Below are positions 8,672-15,735 of a stretch of 26,596 nucleotides of DNA, one piece after another. A model generated the notes under the pieces. It worked only from the letters and a program-made list of their open reading frames with translations. It searched no databases and was not told the origin of the DNA. The translations under genes were made by a program, and so were the position numbers. Source of the stretch: Euryarchaeota archaeon UBA495 (GTDB lineage: Archaea > Thermoplasmatota > Poseidoniia > Poseidoniales > Poseidoniaceae); assembly GCA_002496845.1 (NCBI GenBank), contig DALQ01000017.1, forward strand, positions 10,060-36,655, read 5' to 3'. Every line of letters starts with the position of its first letter. Position 1 is the first letter of the stretch.

Positions 8672-8977
8672 TCAACCCTGGTCGTCGGTAGCCACGGCCA
8701 GGATGGCCTCGGCTTTCACCGGACCAAAGTTGTGCGAGTCCTCGCTACCCAGTGGGTCGGGTTGGTCGCCCTCGAGGAAGAGACGTCCGTCATCGGTGAC
8801 GTGACGGACGCGTTTGACCACCTTGACATCTGGTTTGAGCGGATGTTGGGCCAACACCACGGTCCCTGGTGGGACGTGTTGTGTGGCTTCGACCGTTCGG
8901 AACGTGGCAACGTGCTGATCTGGATACGTTGGCCACATGCTGTGGCCATTGATGCGTACCTGGACGAGTTCGCCCAT
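8672..8977 (-). CDS. sodX: Nickel-type superoxide dismutase maturation protease (S26 family)
   Basis: This 101-residue peptidase is expected to remove the propeptide of Ni-SOD and expose the His that binds nickel. Its sequence matches the compact S26 layout: GHSMWPT with the catalytic Ser13, PGTVVLAQHP, VVKRVRHV with the general base Lys55, and GSEDSHNFGPV near the end. The last block is characteristic of Ni-SOD maturation proteases. No membrane helix is present, so it probably acts in the cytoplasm, unlike ordinary signal peptidases. It starts 9 bases after the sodN stop and should be co-transcribed with it. Its stop is 2 bases from the stop of the convergent giant surface protein gene. The Ser/Lys pair contrasts with the Ser/His signal peptidase at 2003-3073. 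Confidence 0.93.
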   Translation of the reverse strand: MGELVQVRINGHSMWPTYPDQHVATFRTVEATQHVPPGTVVLAQHPLKPDVKVVKRVRHVTDDGRLFLEGDQPDPLGSEDSHNFGPVKAEAILAVATDDQG

Positions 8978-8986
8978 GTTCCGGCC

Positions 8987-9430
8987 TCAGGAGGCGCGGA
9001 TCCAAGGGACGTCACGGCCCTTCACGGCCCAGAACATGGCGTGGATTTCCTCCACCGCGTCCATGAGTTCCTGAGCGTGCACCGCGGAAACCTCGACCTT
9101 GCAGGCCGAGCAAAGCTTCGCAGCCTTCCAGAACACGGTGTGGAGGTCGGGGTTGGCTTCGAGGTGTTGGGGCTTGAAGAAGTCCGTCCAGAGCACGAGG
9201 AGTTCCTTCTTGCACTTCTGGGCTTCTTCTTCCTTGATGGCCGCGTAGCGGGACATGGTGTTCAGGTAAGCGGCCATGGCGGGCACATCAGAGGTGTCCG
9301 GGCAGCTGTGGGCGAGCATCTTGTTGGTCATCGACTGGACGGCTTCAGCGGCCACACGTGCGCTGGCAGGGTCGTACACGCCGCAGGGTCCGTCACAGTG
9401 GGCTTCAGCCTCGATCAGAGGGGTCGTCAT
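8987..9430 (-). CDS. sodN: Nickel-dependent superoxide dismutase precursor
   Basis: This enzyme converts superoxide to oxygen and hydrogen peroxide using nickel. The precursor has 147 residues. A 10-residue propeptide (MTTPLIEAEA) precedes HCDGPCGVYDP, the nickel hook of mature His1, Cys2 and Cys6. The rest matches the four-helix family: AAYLNTMSRYAAIKEEEAQK, LLVLWTDFFKPQHLE, NPDLHTVFWKAAKLCSACK and EEIHAMFW. Position 4 of the hook is Gly where Leu is common. The start is placed at ATG 9430 because it gives a short propeptide; an upstream in-frame start near 9499 would give an implausible leader. There is no Sec signal peptide, so it is probably cytoplasmic. It is followed at once by its maturation protease gene, which supports the assignment. 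Confidence 0.97.
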   Translation of the reverse strand: MTTPLIEAEAHCDGPCGVYDPASARVAAEAVQSMTNKMLAHSCPDTSDVPAMAAYLNTMSRYAAIKEEEAQKCKKELLVLWTDFFKPQHLEANPDLHTVFWKAAKLCSACKVEVSAVHAQELMDAVEEIHAMFWAVKGRDVPWIRAS

Positions 9431-9451
9431 GGCGTGAACACTGGGCACCGC

Positions 9452-9459
9452 CCTATCAA
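9452..9459 (-). promoter_or_regulatory. Possible TATA-like box (TTGATAGG) for sodN-sodX
   Basis: Reading on the minus strand, TTGATAGG lies 22-29 bases before the sodN ATG. That spacing would fit an archaeal TATA box driving a transcript with little or no leader. GGCGGTG between the box and the ATG could instead serve as a ribosome-binding site. The match to a TATA consensus is weak. Confidence 0.25.
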
Positions 9460-9536
9460 CCTGTTTCCGCTCTCTGTCAGCGCAGATGCATGGTCGCAAG
9501 GGCTAAGTGGGCCGCGTCCAGCGGAAGGCTGCACAA

Positions 9537-9609
9537 GGGCGTGTAGATCAGTTGGAAGATCGCTTCGTTCGCAACGAAGAGGCCGCGAGTTCAAATCTCG
9601 CCACGTCCA
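9537..9609 (+). tRNA. tRNA-Ala (anticodon CGC)
   Basis: A full cloverleaf can be drawn. The 7-bp acceptor stem pairs 9537-9543 (GGGCGTG) with 9602-9608 (CACGTCC) and includes the G3-U70 wobble pair that marks alanine tRNAs. The D stem is GATC/GATC at 9546-9549 and 9558-9561 with GG in the loop. The anticodon stem is CTTCG/CGAAG around the loop TTCGCAA at 9568-9574, giving anticodon CGC for codon GCG. The T stem is GCGAG/CTCGC around TTCAAAT. The discriminator base is A, and CCA is not encoded. No intron is present. It is divergent from sodN. Confidence 0.96.
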
Positions 9610-9678
9610 CTTCTGCGGTGTACAACGATGACTGCGATATGGCCATGCTGTGACGGCTTGCATCTGCCGGACACGTGT

Positions 9679-10644
9679 TCAGGCGGTGCTGTGCTCATCC
9701 GATTTTGAGAACCGACTGATGAAATCCCACACGAGTTGCACCGTGTCAATGTTGGTCGGGTTGTCCGTGTCGCTGTTGGTGTAGGGCACGTGAGCCGCGA
9801 AGTTGAGCGTGACCAAGTTCACCTCGGTTTCATCCTCGCACGCGTCGTATCCCATGACCGAATAGTCGGGGTAGGTCTCGAAAATTTTTGGCGGCATGGC
9901 GCTTCCTTCGCATCCGTTCATCTCAGCCCAATCCATGATGTTCTGAATCGCCCCCTCTTCCCCGTCAAGCGAGCCGTCGAAGTACATCGAGGAGGAATAT
10001 GACGTGCCGTACGGAATAACGCCATCGAGCACGCCGTGTACTTCGATGAGGGAAATTGGGCTGTACGACGGATGTGGGTCTTCGAGCAAGTACAGGGCCA
10101 TGCAACCTGCCGCAGCAAACACGTGGCTGGCTTCGTTGGCGAGTTTGTGGGTCATGGCGCAGCCGTTGGAGTGGCCGGAGGCATAGATCCTGGAATCGTC
10201 CACCGTGATGTTGTTGCCGATCGTTTCGATCATGCTGAGGATGAACCCAACGTCATCGAGGCCAACGTCCTTCGCTTCGCCGCAACACCACCCTGCGTTC
10301 CAGGAGTTTTCGTAGCCCTGCGGATACACGACCACGACCCCATGGGCTTCGGCGATCGCATCGAATTGAGAGTAGTTGTAGAACGCGCTGTTTGTTCCCC
10401 CAAACCCGTGCATGTTGACAAGCAGGGGAGGCGGGACCTCAGGGTCGTAACTGCTCGGCACGTGGGTAAACCAGCAACGTTCGAGGCCATCGTATTCGAT
10501 GCAGTCGTCGATCAAGGCGGGCAGGTCCCATCCAATGCCGTCCTCAGATGACAGAGGTTCGGTGGCGTCTTCCTCGGCGATGCAGCCACTCAAGGCGGTA
10601 AAGAGGAACAGGAATGAGCAAACTGAGGCGAACCTTTTGCTCAT
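9679..10644 (-). CDS. Secreted lipoprotein esterase of the LpqC/feruloyl esterase/PHB depolymerase type
   Basis: This 321-residue alpha/beta-hydrolase is predicted to be exported and lipid-anchored. The N-terminus is a lipoprotein signal peptide ending in the lipobox LSGC at Cys21. The catalytic domain shows NMHGFGGTN (oxyanion-hole region), GYENSWNAGWCCGEA (a family signature around a Trp/Cys block), GHSNG with the nucleophile Ser159, and HGVLDGVIPYG with the probable acid Asp207. A His near the C-terminus (NFAAHVPY) may complete the triad. Relatives hydrolyse ester bonds in polysaccharide side chains or polyesters; the real substrate here is unknown. A lipoprotein location fits degradation of external polymers. 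It is divergent from the helicase gene. Confidence 0.88.
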   Translation of the reverse strand: MSKRFASVCSFLFLFTALSGCIAEEDATEPLSSEDGIGWDLPALIDDCIEYDGLERCWFTHVPSSYDPEVPPPLLVNMHGFGGTNSAFYNYSQFDAIAEAHGVVVVYPQGYENSWNAGWCCGEAKDVGLDDVGFILSMIETIGNNITVDDSRIYASGHSNGCAMTHKLANEASHVFAAAGCMALYLLEDPHPSYSPISLIEVHGVLDGVIPYGTSYSSSMYFDGSLDGEEGAIQNIMDWAEMNGCEGSAMPPKIFETYPDYSVMGYDACEDETEVNLVTLNFAAHVPYTNSDTDNPTNIDTVQLVWDFISRFSKSDEHSTA

Positions 10645-10666
10645 GCTTGCCTCAACAATTTCGAGT

Positions 10667-10672
10667 GAATAA
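10667..10672 (-). promoter_or_regulatory. Possible TATA-like box (TTATTC) for the esterase lipoprotein gene
   Basis: On the minus strand TTATTC lies 22-28 bases before the esterase ATG in an otherwise GC-rich 145-base divergent spacer (10645-10789). The distance suits an archaeal TATA box with a leaderless or near-leaderless transcript. The rest of the spacer shows nothing further except the ribosome-binding site for the helicase. Confidence 0.25.
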
Positions 10673-10778
10673 GGCTACCTCCAGACCTCCCTCAAGCGGA
10701 CATCGGCATGGCCAAGCCGTGTGAGTGATGCCACGAACGAAGCGGTGACCTCAAGGCCTACGGGCCAGGGATTCGGGT

Positions 10779-10784
10779 GAGGTG
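10779..10784 (+). promoter_or_regulatory. Shine-Dalgarno GAGGTG that fixes the Lhr helicase start
   Basis: GAGGTG is complementary to the conserved 3' end of archaeal 16S rRNA and ends 5 bases before the ATG at 10790. It supports that ATG over internal candidates. Confidence 0.7.
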
Positions 10785-10789
10785 CGGGG

Positions 10790-13700
10790 ATGGGTTCGGT
10801 CTTCGATGCGCTTCATCCCGCCCTCAGGGAGGCGGTTGATGGCCGAGGATGGGCGCCAACACCGGTGCAAGACCTGGCGCTGCCGGCCTTGGCAGCAGGC
10901 GATGAAGGCGTCGTGGTGGCCCCCACAGGTTCTGGCAAAACCATGGCAGCCGTGCTGCCGCTGCTCCACCGTTGCCTCGACGAAGCGTGGGACCCGCTCG
11001 CCATCCTCTACATCACGCCGCTGCGTGCGCTGAACCGCGACGTTGACCGTCGTCTCATCGACCTCGCCGAGTCCGTGGGGCTGCGCGTTGGCTTGCGCCA
11101 TGGCGACACGTCGCAATCCGAGCGTCAACGGCAGGGCAAGCGGCCACCTCATCTGCTCGTGACCACGCCTGAAACCTTCCAGTTGATGTTCACCGGCCAT
11201 CGACTTCGTGCGTTGTTGCGCAGCGTCAAAGCCGTCGTGGTGGACGAAGTCCACGACCTTGCGGCGAGTGAACGTGGCTGGCAACTTTCCGTCGGGCTCT
11301 CGCGTTTGGACCACATGTGCGGCCACCGCGTGCAACGCATTGGGCTCTCTGCGACCGTCGGCAACCCCACCGATGTGGCCGAATGGCTTGCCCCAGGCCG
11401 CGGGCAAGCGATGGTGGCGGTCGCCCCGCGCGAGACTGAATTGACCGTTGAATCCGAGCCGCCTGAAGCGCAGGACGAGATCGGGGCGGTCGAACAGGCC
11501 CTGTCCACGCGTGCCCACGCCACGTTCAGGCGCCTCATTCGACAGGTGGAACAGACGCCCCAAGCCTTGGTCTTCGTCAACAGCCGATCCGATGCTGAAA
11601 CCGTTGGCCAGCGCCTGCAACACATGGCGCCGCACCTTCGCATCGGCGTGCATCACGGAAGCCTCGCACAAGACACGCGGCAGGCGATGGAAGACGACCT
11701 CCGCTCAGGGGACCTCGATGCGTTGGTTTGCACGTCCAGTCTTGAACTCGGCATCGACGTTGGTAGCGTCCAGCGGGTCATTCAGGTGAATTCACCCCGT
11801 TCCGTGGACCGCATGCTTCAGCGCGTGGGTCGTGCCGATCACCGCTTGGGCGGTCTCGGCCGTGGGCACTTGTTGGTCTGGGACGTGGACGAATTGAGCG
11901 AGGCGGCCGTCACCGCACGGCGCGCCATGGAAGCGGCGATTGAACCCGTCACGTGGCGTGCGCGACCCTGGAGCATCGCCGCCAATCAGCTGGTGCTGAT
12001 GGCCCATGCACACAAAGCGGTCCCGCTGCACGAGGCCACCGCCATTTTCGCAGACGTGCCGCAATTCGACGGCTGGTCTCAGGACGACACGCTGAACGTG
12101 CTTCGTGTGCTGGAAGACGGATGGCTGGTGCGGGTCGTTGAGGACCCGACCAAGGTGCCTTGGTACCGATGGCCTGCGCCCGTCTGGGCTGAATCCGTTG
12201 CCTTGCTCAACGCCAAGGATCAGAAGGTTCCAGAACGCCCGGAGTGGAACACGCCAGAAGAGGACCTTCCTGACGACGTCCTCGCTTTGCAAGCCCCCAT
12301 TCCCAAGCGGTACGCCAAGGGGTGGTACGGAACGGCGGGTCGAACCCGGACGTGGGTGAGCAACCATCTCTCGATGATTCCCGACAAGCACGCCTACCGG
12401 GTGCGCGATGCCGTCACACGACGCGCCATCGGCTCGGTGGACGAAGCCTTCGTGCTGACCCTCAACGACAGCGGCGAAGAGGACGATGGCCGCATTGCTC
12501 GCTTCGTGATGGCCGGCATGACGTGGCGCATTGTGGACGCGGACCCAGAGCAAAGCGAGTTGTTGGTGATCCCCACCAAAGACGTCGCGCAAGCGCCCAC
12601 ATGGCTGGGGGAACTCCCCCCGGTTCCCGAAGACGTCGGGCGCGACATTGGCCGTTTGCGACGCGCGGTCGCGGCCGACCTCAACCTCCCCCTCCCTGCC
12701 CACGAATCCTCCTCTGCCCTCGACGTGCTTGGCCTCGGCCAAGAGGGTCCAGATTTGGCCGCCCATCCCTTGGACGCGACCTGCCGCAGCCTGTTGGCTG
12801 AGGCGGTCATTGCACACGTTGAGGCGACCGGAGATCTGCCGACGGAACGGCGCATGACGGTGGAACAACGCGACGACGCGGTCGTCCTGAATTCGTGCCA
12901 AGGGACGCTCATCAACGAGGCCCTGGGGCAGTTTCTGCTCGCGATGGCGAGCACCAAAACCGGGTCATGGGGCCGTTTGGTGGTGGAAGCCACGCGCATC
13001 TCCATTCAGGCCAGCGGTGTTGCTCCAGAGGACATCATTGAGTGGCTGCAGGAAACGCCTCCAGAAGCCTTGGTTGGTTTGCTTTCGGTGACCCTCCCAA
13101 ATTCTCGTCAAGTGAGGTGGCGCTTTGCGGAGGTGGCGAAAACCTTCGGCATCCTCAGGCATGGTGTTGACCCGCGGAAGATCAACCTCCAGGCCCTCAT
13201 CGGTCGCTACCGTGGCACGGTGGTCATGGAGGAAGTGCTGGCCAAGTTGTTTCACGAACGGATGGACGTCGAGGGGGCCGCTCATGTTCTCGAATCGATT
13301 CATGCCGGTCACATCACCGTGCATCATACCGCCGCCGGGCGGCTGGGCCTTTCCAACAGGGCCCGCAAGGACCTGCTTTTGCCGCAATGGGACAACGAAG
13401 CAGTACGCGAGCGTCTTCGCCTTCGTTTGATGAACGAACGAGCCGCCTTGTGCTGCCTGAATTGTGGTCAGGTGCGCCGATTCCGTGTGGCACGGTACCC
13501 CGAAATCGCCGACATCGGACGTTGCCGCGCATGCGGCGGACGGATGCTCGCCTGTGCACGCGAGGGGATGCTCTCGATGCTCGAGGGCTGGGTCAAAAGC
13601 GAGGACGAGAAAGACCGAGGCCGGATGGACAAGAACGCACAGCTTGTGGCCAACCGCGGCATGGAAGCCGTGCTTGCCTTGATGGGGCGTGGCGTCGGAG

Positions 13701-13816
13701 AAGCCACCGCACAACGTATTCTCCGGAAAGTTCAGCGCGGTGACACAGACCGGTTGTTGGAAGCGGTGCACGAGGCGGAAATTGAGTACGCCCGTACGCG
13801 CCGTTTCTGGAGTTGA
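10790..13816 (+). CDS. lhr: Lhr-type superfamily 2 ATP-dependent DNA helicase
   Basis: This 1008-residue helicase belongs to the Lhr-core family, whose members unwind DNA and RNA:DNA hybrids and act in replication-linked repair. The Q-motif region TPVQ is followed by Walker A APTGSGKT at 44-51, LYITPLRALNRD (motif Ia), DEVHDL (motif II) at about 152-157 and LSATVGN (motif III). The second RecA domain has LVFVNSRSDAE and SSLELGIDVG, then VGRADHRLG (motif VI). A long Lhr-specific region follows, then a four-Cys zinc knuckle (CCLNC and CRAC, about residues 887-922). The protein ends in a helix-hairpin-like GRGVGEATAQRIL and YARTRRFWS, typical of archaeal Lhr. All motifs look intact. Its stop abuts the convergent dCMP deaminase stop. 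Confidence 0.95.
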   Translation: MGSVFDALHPALREAVDGRGWAPTPVQDLALPALAAGDEGVVVAPTGSGKTMAAVLPLLHRCLDEAWDPLAILYITPLRALNRDVDRRLIDLAESVGLRVGLRHGDTSQSERQRQGKRPPHLLVTTPETFQLMFTGHRLRALLRSVKAVVVDEVHDLAASERGWQLSVGLSRLDHMCGHRVQRIGLSATVGNPTDVAEWLAPGRGQAMVAVAPRETELTVESEPPEAQDEIGAVEQALSTRAHATFRRLIRQVEQTPQALVFVNSRSDAETVGQRLQHMAPHLRIGVHHGSLAQDTRQAMEDDLRSGDLDALVCTSSLELGIDVGSVQRVIQVNSPRSVDRMLQRVGRADHRLGGLGRGHLLVWDVDELSEAAVTARRAMEAAIEPVTWRARPWSIAANQLVLMAHAHKAVPLHEATAIFADVPQFDGWSQDDTLNVLRVLEDGWLVRVVEDPTKVPWYRWPAPVWAESVALLNAKDQKVPERPEWNTPEEDLPDDVLALQAPIPKRYAKGWYGTAGRTRTWVSNHLSMIPDKHAYRVRDAVTRRAIGSVDEAFVLTLNDSGEEDDGRIARFVMAGMTWRIVDADPEQSELLVIPTKDVAQAPTWLGELPPVPEDVGRDIGRLRRAVAADLNLPLPAHESSSALDVLGLGQEGPDLAAHPLDATCRSLLAEAVIAHVEATGDLPTERRMTVEQRDDAVVLNSCQGTLINEALGQFLLAMASTKTGSWGRLVVEATRISIQASGVAPEDIIEWLQETPPEALVGLLSVTLPNSRQVRWRFAEVAKTFGILRHGVDPRKINLQALIGRYRGTVVMEEVLAKLFHERMDVEGAAHVLESIHAGHITVHHTAAGRLGLSNRARKDLLLPQWDNEAVRERLRLRLMNERAALCCLNCGQVRRFRVARYPEIADIGRCRACGGRMLACAREGMLSMLEGWVKSEDEKDRGRMDKNAQLVANRGMEAVLALMGRGVGEATAQRILRKVQRGDTDRLLEAVHEAEIEYARTRRFWS

Positions 13817-14263
13817 TCACTCGAATTCGACGTTTCGAAGGTTGATGCCTGCTTCTTTCATCATGTTGGTCGAACGGGTGAAATCCTCTTCCCATCGCTC
13901 AGGTACGTTGTCCTTTCCAGCATACACGACTTCCACGATGCCGGCTTGGATCAACGATCGTGCACAGCGCGTGCAGGGAGGCCACGTCACGTAAGCCGTG
14001 CAGTCCTTCAGCGAGACGCCAACACGGGCCGCATGCATGATCGCGTTCTCTTCAGCATGGCAAATGAGGGGGTACTTTTCTTCGCGGTCCGCAAGCCTGT
14101 CGTCTGAATCCTCGATTCCTCGTGGGAACCCGTTGAAGCCGGTCGAACGGATTTCGCGGTCCGCACCGACGACCACACAGCCGACCTTTGTGGACGGATC
14201 TTTGCTCCACGTGCTGATGTGATTCGCCAACTCAAGAAACCGGACGTCCCACTTTGAAGCCAT
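13817..14263 (-). CDS. Deoxycytidylate (dCMP) deaminase
   Basis: This 148-residue zinc enzyme converts dCMP to dUMP, feeding thymidylate synthesis. The family blocks are DPSTKVGCVVVG, STGFNGFPRG, CHAEENAI (zinc ligand His69 and catalytic Glu71) and WPPCTRCARSLIQAG (zinc ligands Cys97 and Cys100). It ends with AGKDNVPERWEE, the region that usually follows in ComEB/dCMP deaminases. ATG 14263 is chosen because the domain starts at once (MASKWDVRFLELA); upstream in-frame sequence back to 14458 does not resemble protein. It lies downstream of folC on the same strand with a 106-base gap. That pairing makes metabolic sense, since thymidylate synthesis uses folate. Relatives with other deoxycytidine substrates cannot be excluded. 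Confidence 0.93.
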   Translation of the reverse strand: MASKWDVRFLELANHISTWSKDPSTKVGCVVVGADREIRSTGFNGFPRGIEDSDDRLADREEKYPLICHAEENAIMHAARVGVSLKDCTAYVTWPPCTRCARSLIQAGIVEVVYAGKDNVPERWEEDFTRSTNMMKEAGINLRNVEFE

Positions 14264-14307
14264 CTTGACCGGCTGTGGTTCATGCACCTTCCCTTTGAGT
14301 CTTTGCG

Positions 14308-14322
14308 GCCCAGTCCCTGGGC
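14308..14322. other. Small perfect hairpin between folC and the dCMP deaminase gene
   Basis: GCCCAG (14308-14313) and CTGGGC (14317-14322) form a 6-bp stem with a 3-base loop in the 106-base gap between two minus-strand genes. No T-run follows, so it is not a convincing terminator. It could be a processing or attenuation structure, or chance in GC-rich DNA. Confidence 0.2.
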
Positions 14323-14369
14323 TGCTGTCTTGGGAGCGGTCGTCTTGTTGACGAAGGACGCCAGGCGCC

Positions 14370-15653
14370 TCATCCGTGCTGAGGGAACAGGCTGAGGTCG
14401 TCGTCCGTGTCCAAACCAAGTTCGGCCAGCACGTTGCCGGCAAGGTAGAGCGAACCAAGCACCAAGGTCGGCATTGGATGGGCTTTCATGTGGCGGACGA
14501 CGTCCGCGACGGTGGCAAAGCATTCCACGCCATGGAGGCTCGACCATGCTTCTTCACCGAGCACTTCGGGGGCCACTCCGGGCATGCGCCCTCCCTCGGG
14601 TGCTACCAGCAGCACGTGGTCGGGATGGCTCAAACGGCAACGTTCCAGCAACGGGGCCAGCATGGCCCTCATGTCCGATTGAGGTGAAGTCCCGAAAAGC
14701 AGGCGCCACGCGCCCGCCCCAACCTGTGCTTGGAAGGACTGCCACAATCCAGGCAAGGTCCTCGTAAGCCCAGAGGGATTGTGAGCGGCGTCGATCAACA
14801 TCGGCCCACAGCCGGCCGCGTCTGTACGAACCCACTGCGCCCTCGCTGGCCAGCGGATGCGAGAGGCAAGGTCATCCAGTTCGTCCGTGGGCCATCCCAG
14901 TGTGGTGCAGGCGGCCTTGGCCAGCTGAACGGCTTCGTCACGGACGTCCACATTGGCGGGTACCGTGACGACCGTGACGACGGACGCTGGCCCGTCGTCG
15001 TCCAAATCGTGGTCGCCTGCGCGTTCAGCGGTGCGACGGGCGGCCTCGAGCACCTTTTCGTCCTCCGGATCGCGGAGCAACAGCGGTTTTCCTGGCCGAG
15101 CGATGGCGGCTTTCTCCACCATCACTTCGGCGCGCGTCGTCCCCAGAAGGGACGCGTGCTCGACGCTGATGGAGGTGACCATGGACAGGTCGGCCCTGGT
15201 GGCACGTGTGGCGTCAAGCCGCCCACCGAGACCTGTTTCCTGCACCACGACCTCCGCATTCACGGCATCGGACACGGCCCAAGCGACGAGCATGGTGGTC
15301 TCGAAGAAAGTCGGCTCGAGGTTGAGGTCTTCGGCGCAAGCCTTCACCCGAAGCACGGCCTGATCAAACATGGCGGCTTCAACCGGACGCCCGTTGACGC
15401 GGATTCGTTCTTCGATGCGCGCCACGTGCGGTGAGGTGAACAAGAGCGTCGTGTGTCCGTTCGTCTGTGCTGTGGCTGCAAGCAAGGCACACACGGTGCC
15501 TTTCCCGTTGGACCCTGCCACGTGAATCACCGTGGCAGGTCGGAGGTCGGGTCGGCCAAGCGCCATGAGGAGTCGACGCGTGGTGTCAAGACCGAGCGCC
15601 ATGCCACGGGCACGGCGCGCCTCGAGCCAAGCGCGTGGTCCTTGAGCATCCAC
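14370..15653 (-). CDS. folC: Folylpolyglutamate synthase / dihydrofolate synthase
   Basis: This Mur-ligase-type ATPase adds glutamate to folates, and bifunctional members also make dihydrofolate from dihydropteroate. The protein has 427 residues, the usual length. The N-terminal block WLEARRARGMALGLDTTRRL is typical and supports the GTG start at 15653 over the internal ATG at residue 18. The P-loop HVAGSNGKGT is at 44-53. ETGLGGRLDATR is the central family signature, and SVEHASLLGTT follows it. The C-terminal domain opens with LIDAAHNPSG. Most archaeal modified folates do not use FolC, so its presence points to true folate cofactors. It is divergent from the presenilin-like gene and upstream of dCMP deaminase. 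Confidence 0.93.
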   Translation of the reverse strand: MDAQGPRAWLEARRARGMALGLDTTRRLLMALGRPDLRPATVIHVAGSNGKGTVCALLAATAQTNGHTTLLFTSPHVARIEERIRVNGRPVEAAMFDQAVLRVKACAEDLNLEPTFFETTMLVAWAVSDAVNAEVVVQETGLGGRLDATRATRADLSMVTSISVEHASLLGTTRAEVMVEKAAIARPGKPLLLRDPEDEKVLEAARRTAERAGDHDLDDDGPASVVTVVTVPANVDVRDEAVQLAKAACTTLGWPTDELDDLASRIRWPARAQWVRTDAAGCGPMLIDAAHNPSGLTRTLPGLWQSFQAQVGAGAWRLLFGTSPQSDMRAMLAPLLERCRLSHPDHVLLVAPEGGRMPGVAPEVLGEEAWSSLHGVECFATVADVVRHMKAHPMPTLVLGSLYLAGNVLAELGLDTDDDLSLFPQHG

Positions 15654-15735
15654 GTTCCTGTCGAGGGGCGAGGGGTCATCATCATGGCGTTGCTTGCACC
15701 GATGCGGTCAAATGCACCCCCTCCCACCAAATCAC

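Noticed and set aside
8668..9594. GAGTTCAA at 8668-8675 and again in the tRNA T-arm at 9587-9594, bracketing sodX-sodN like attachment sites
   Set aside because: Only 8 matching bases, one copy is constrained by stop codons and the other by tRNA structure, and no integrase is present.
8666..9631. 321-codon plus-strand open frame across sodX, sodN and the tRNA
   Set aside because: It runs through the tRNA and opposite two strongly identified genes.
11792..12901. 369-codon minus-strand open frame opposite the Lhr helicase
   Set aside because: Antisense shadow; the plus frame keeps helicase motifs throughout.
14264..14458. N-terminal extension of dCMP deaminase to an upstream start
   Set aside because: The added 65 residues are Ser/Thr/Gln-rich with no family similarity, and the family domain begins right at ATG 14263.
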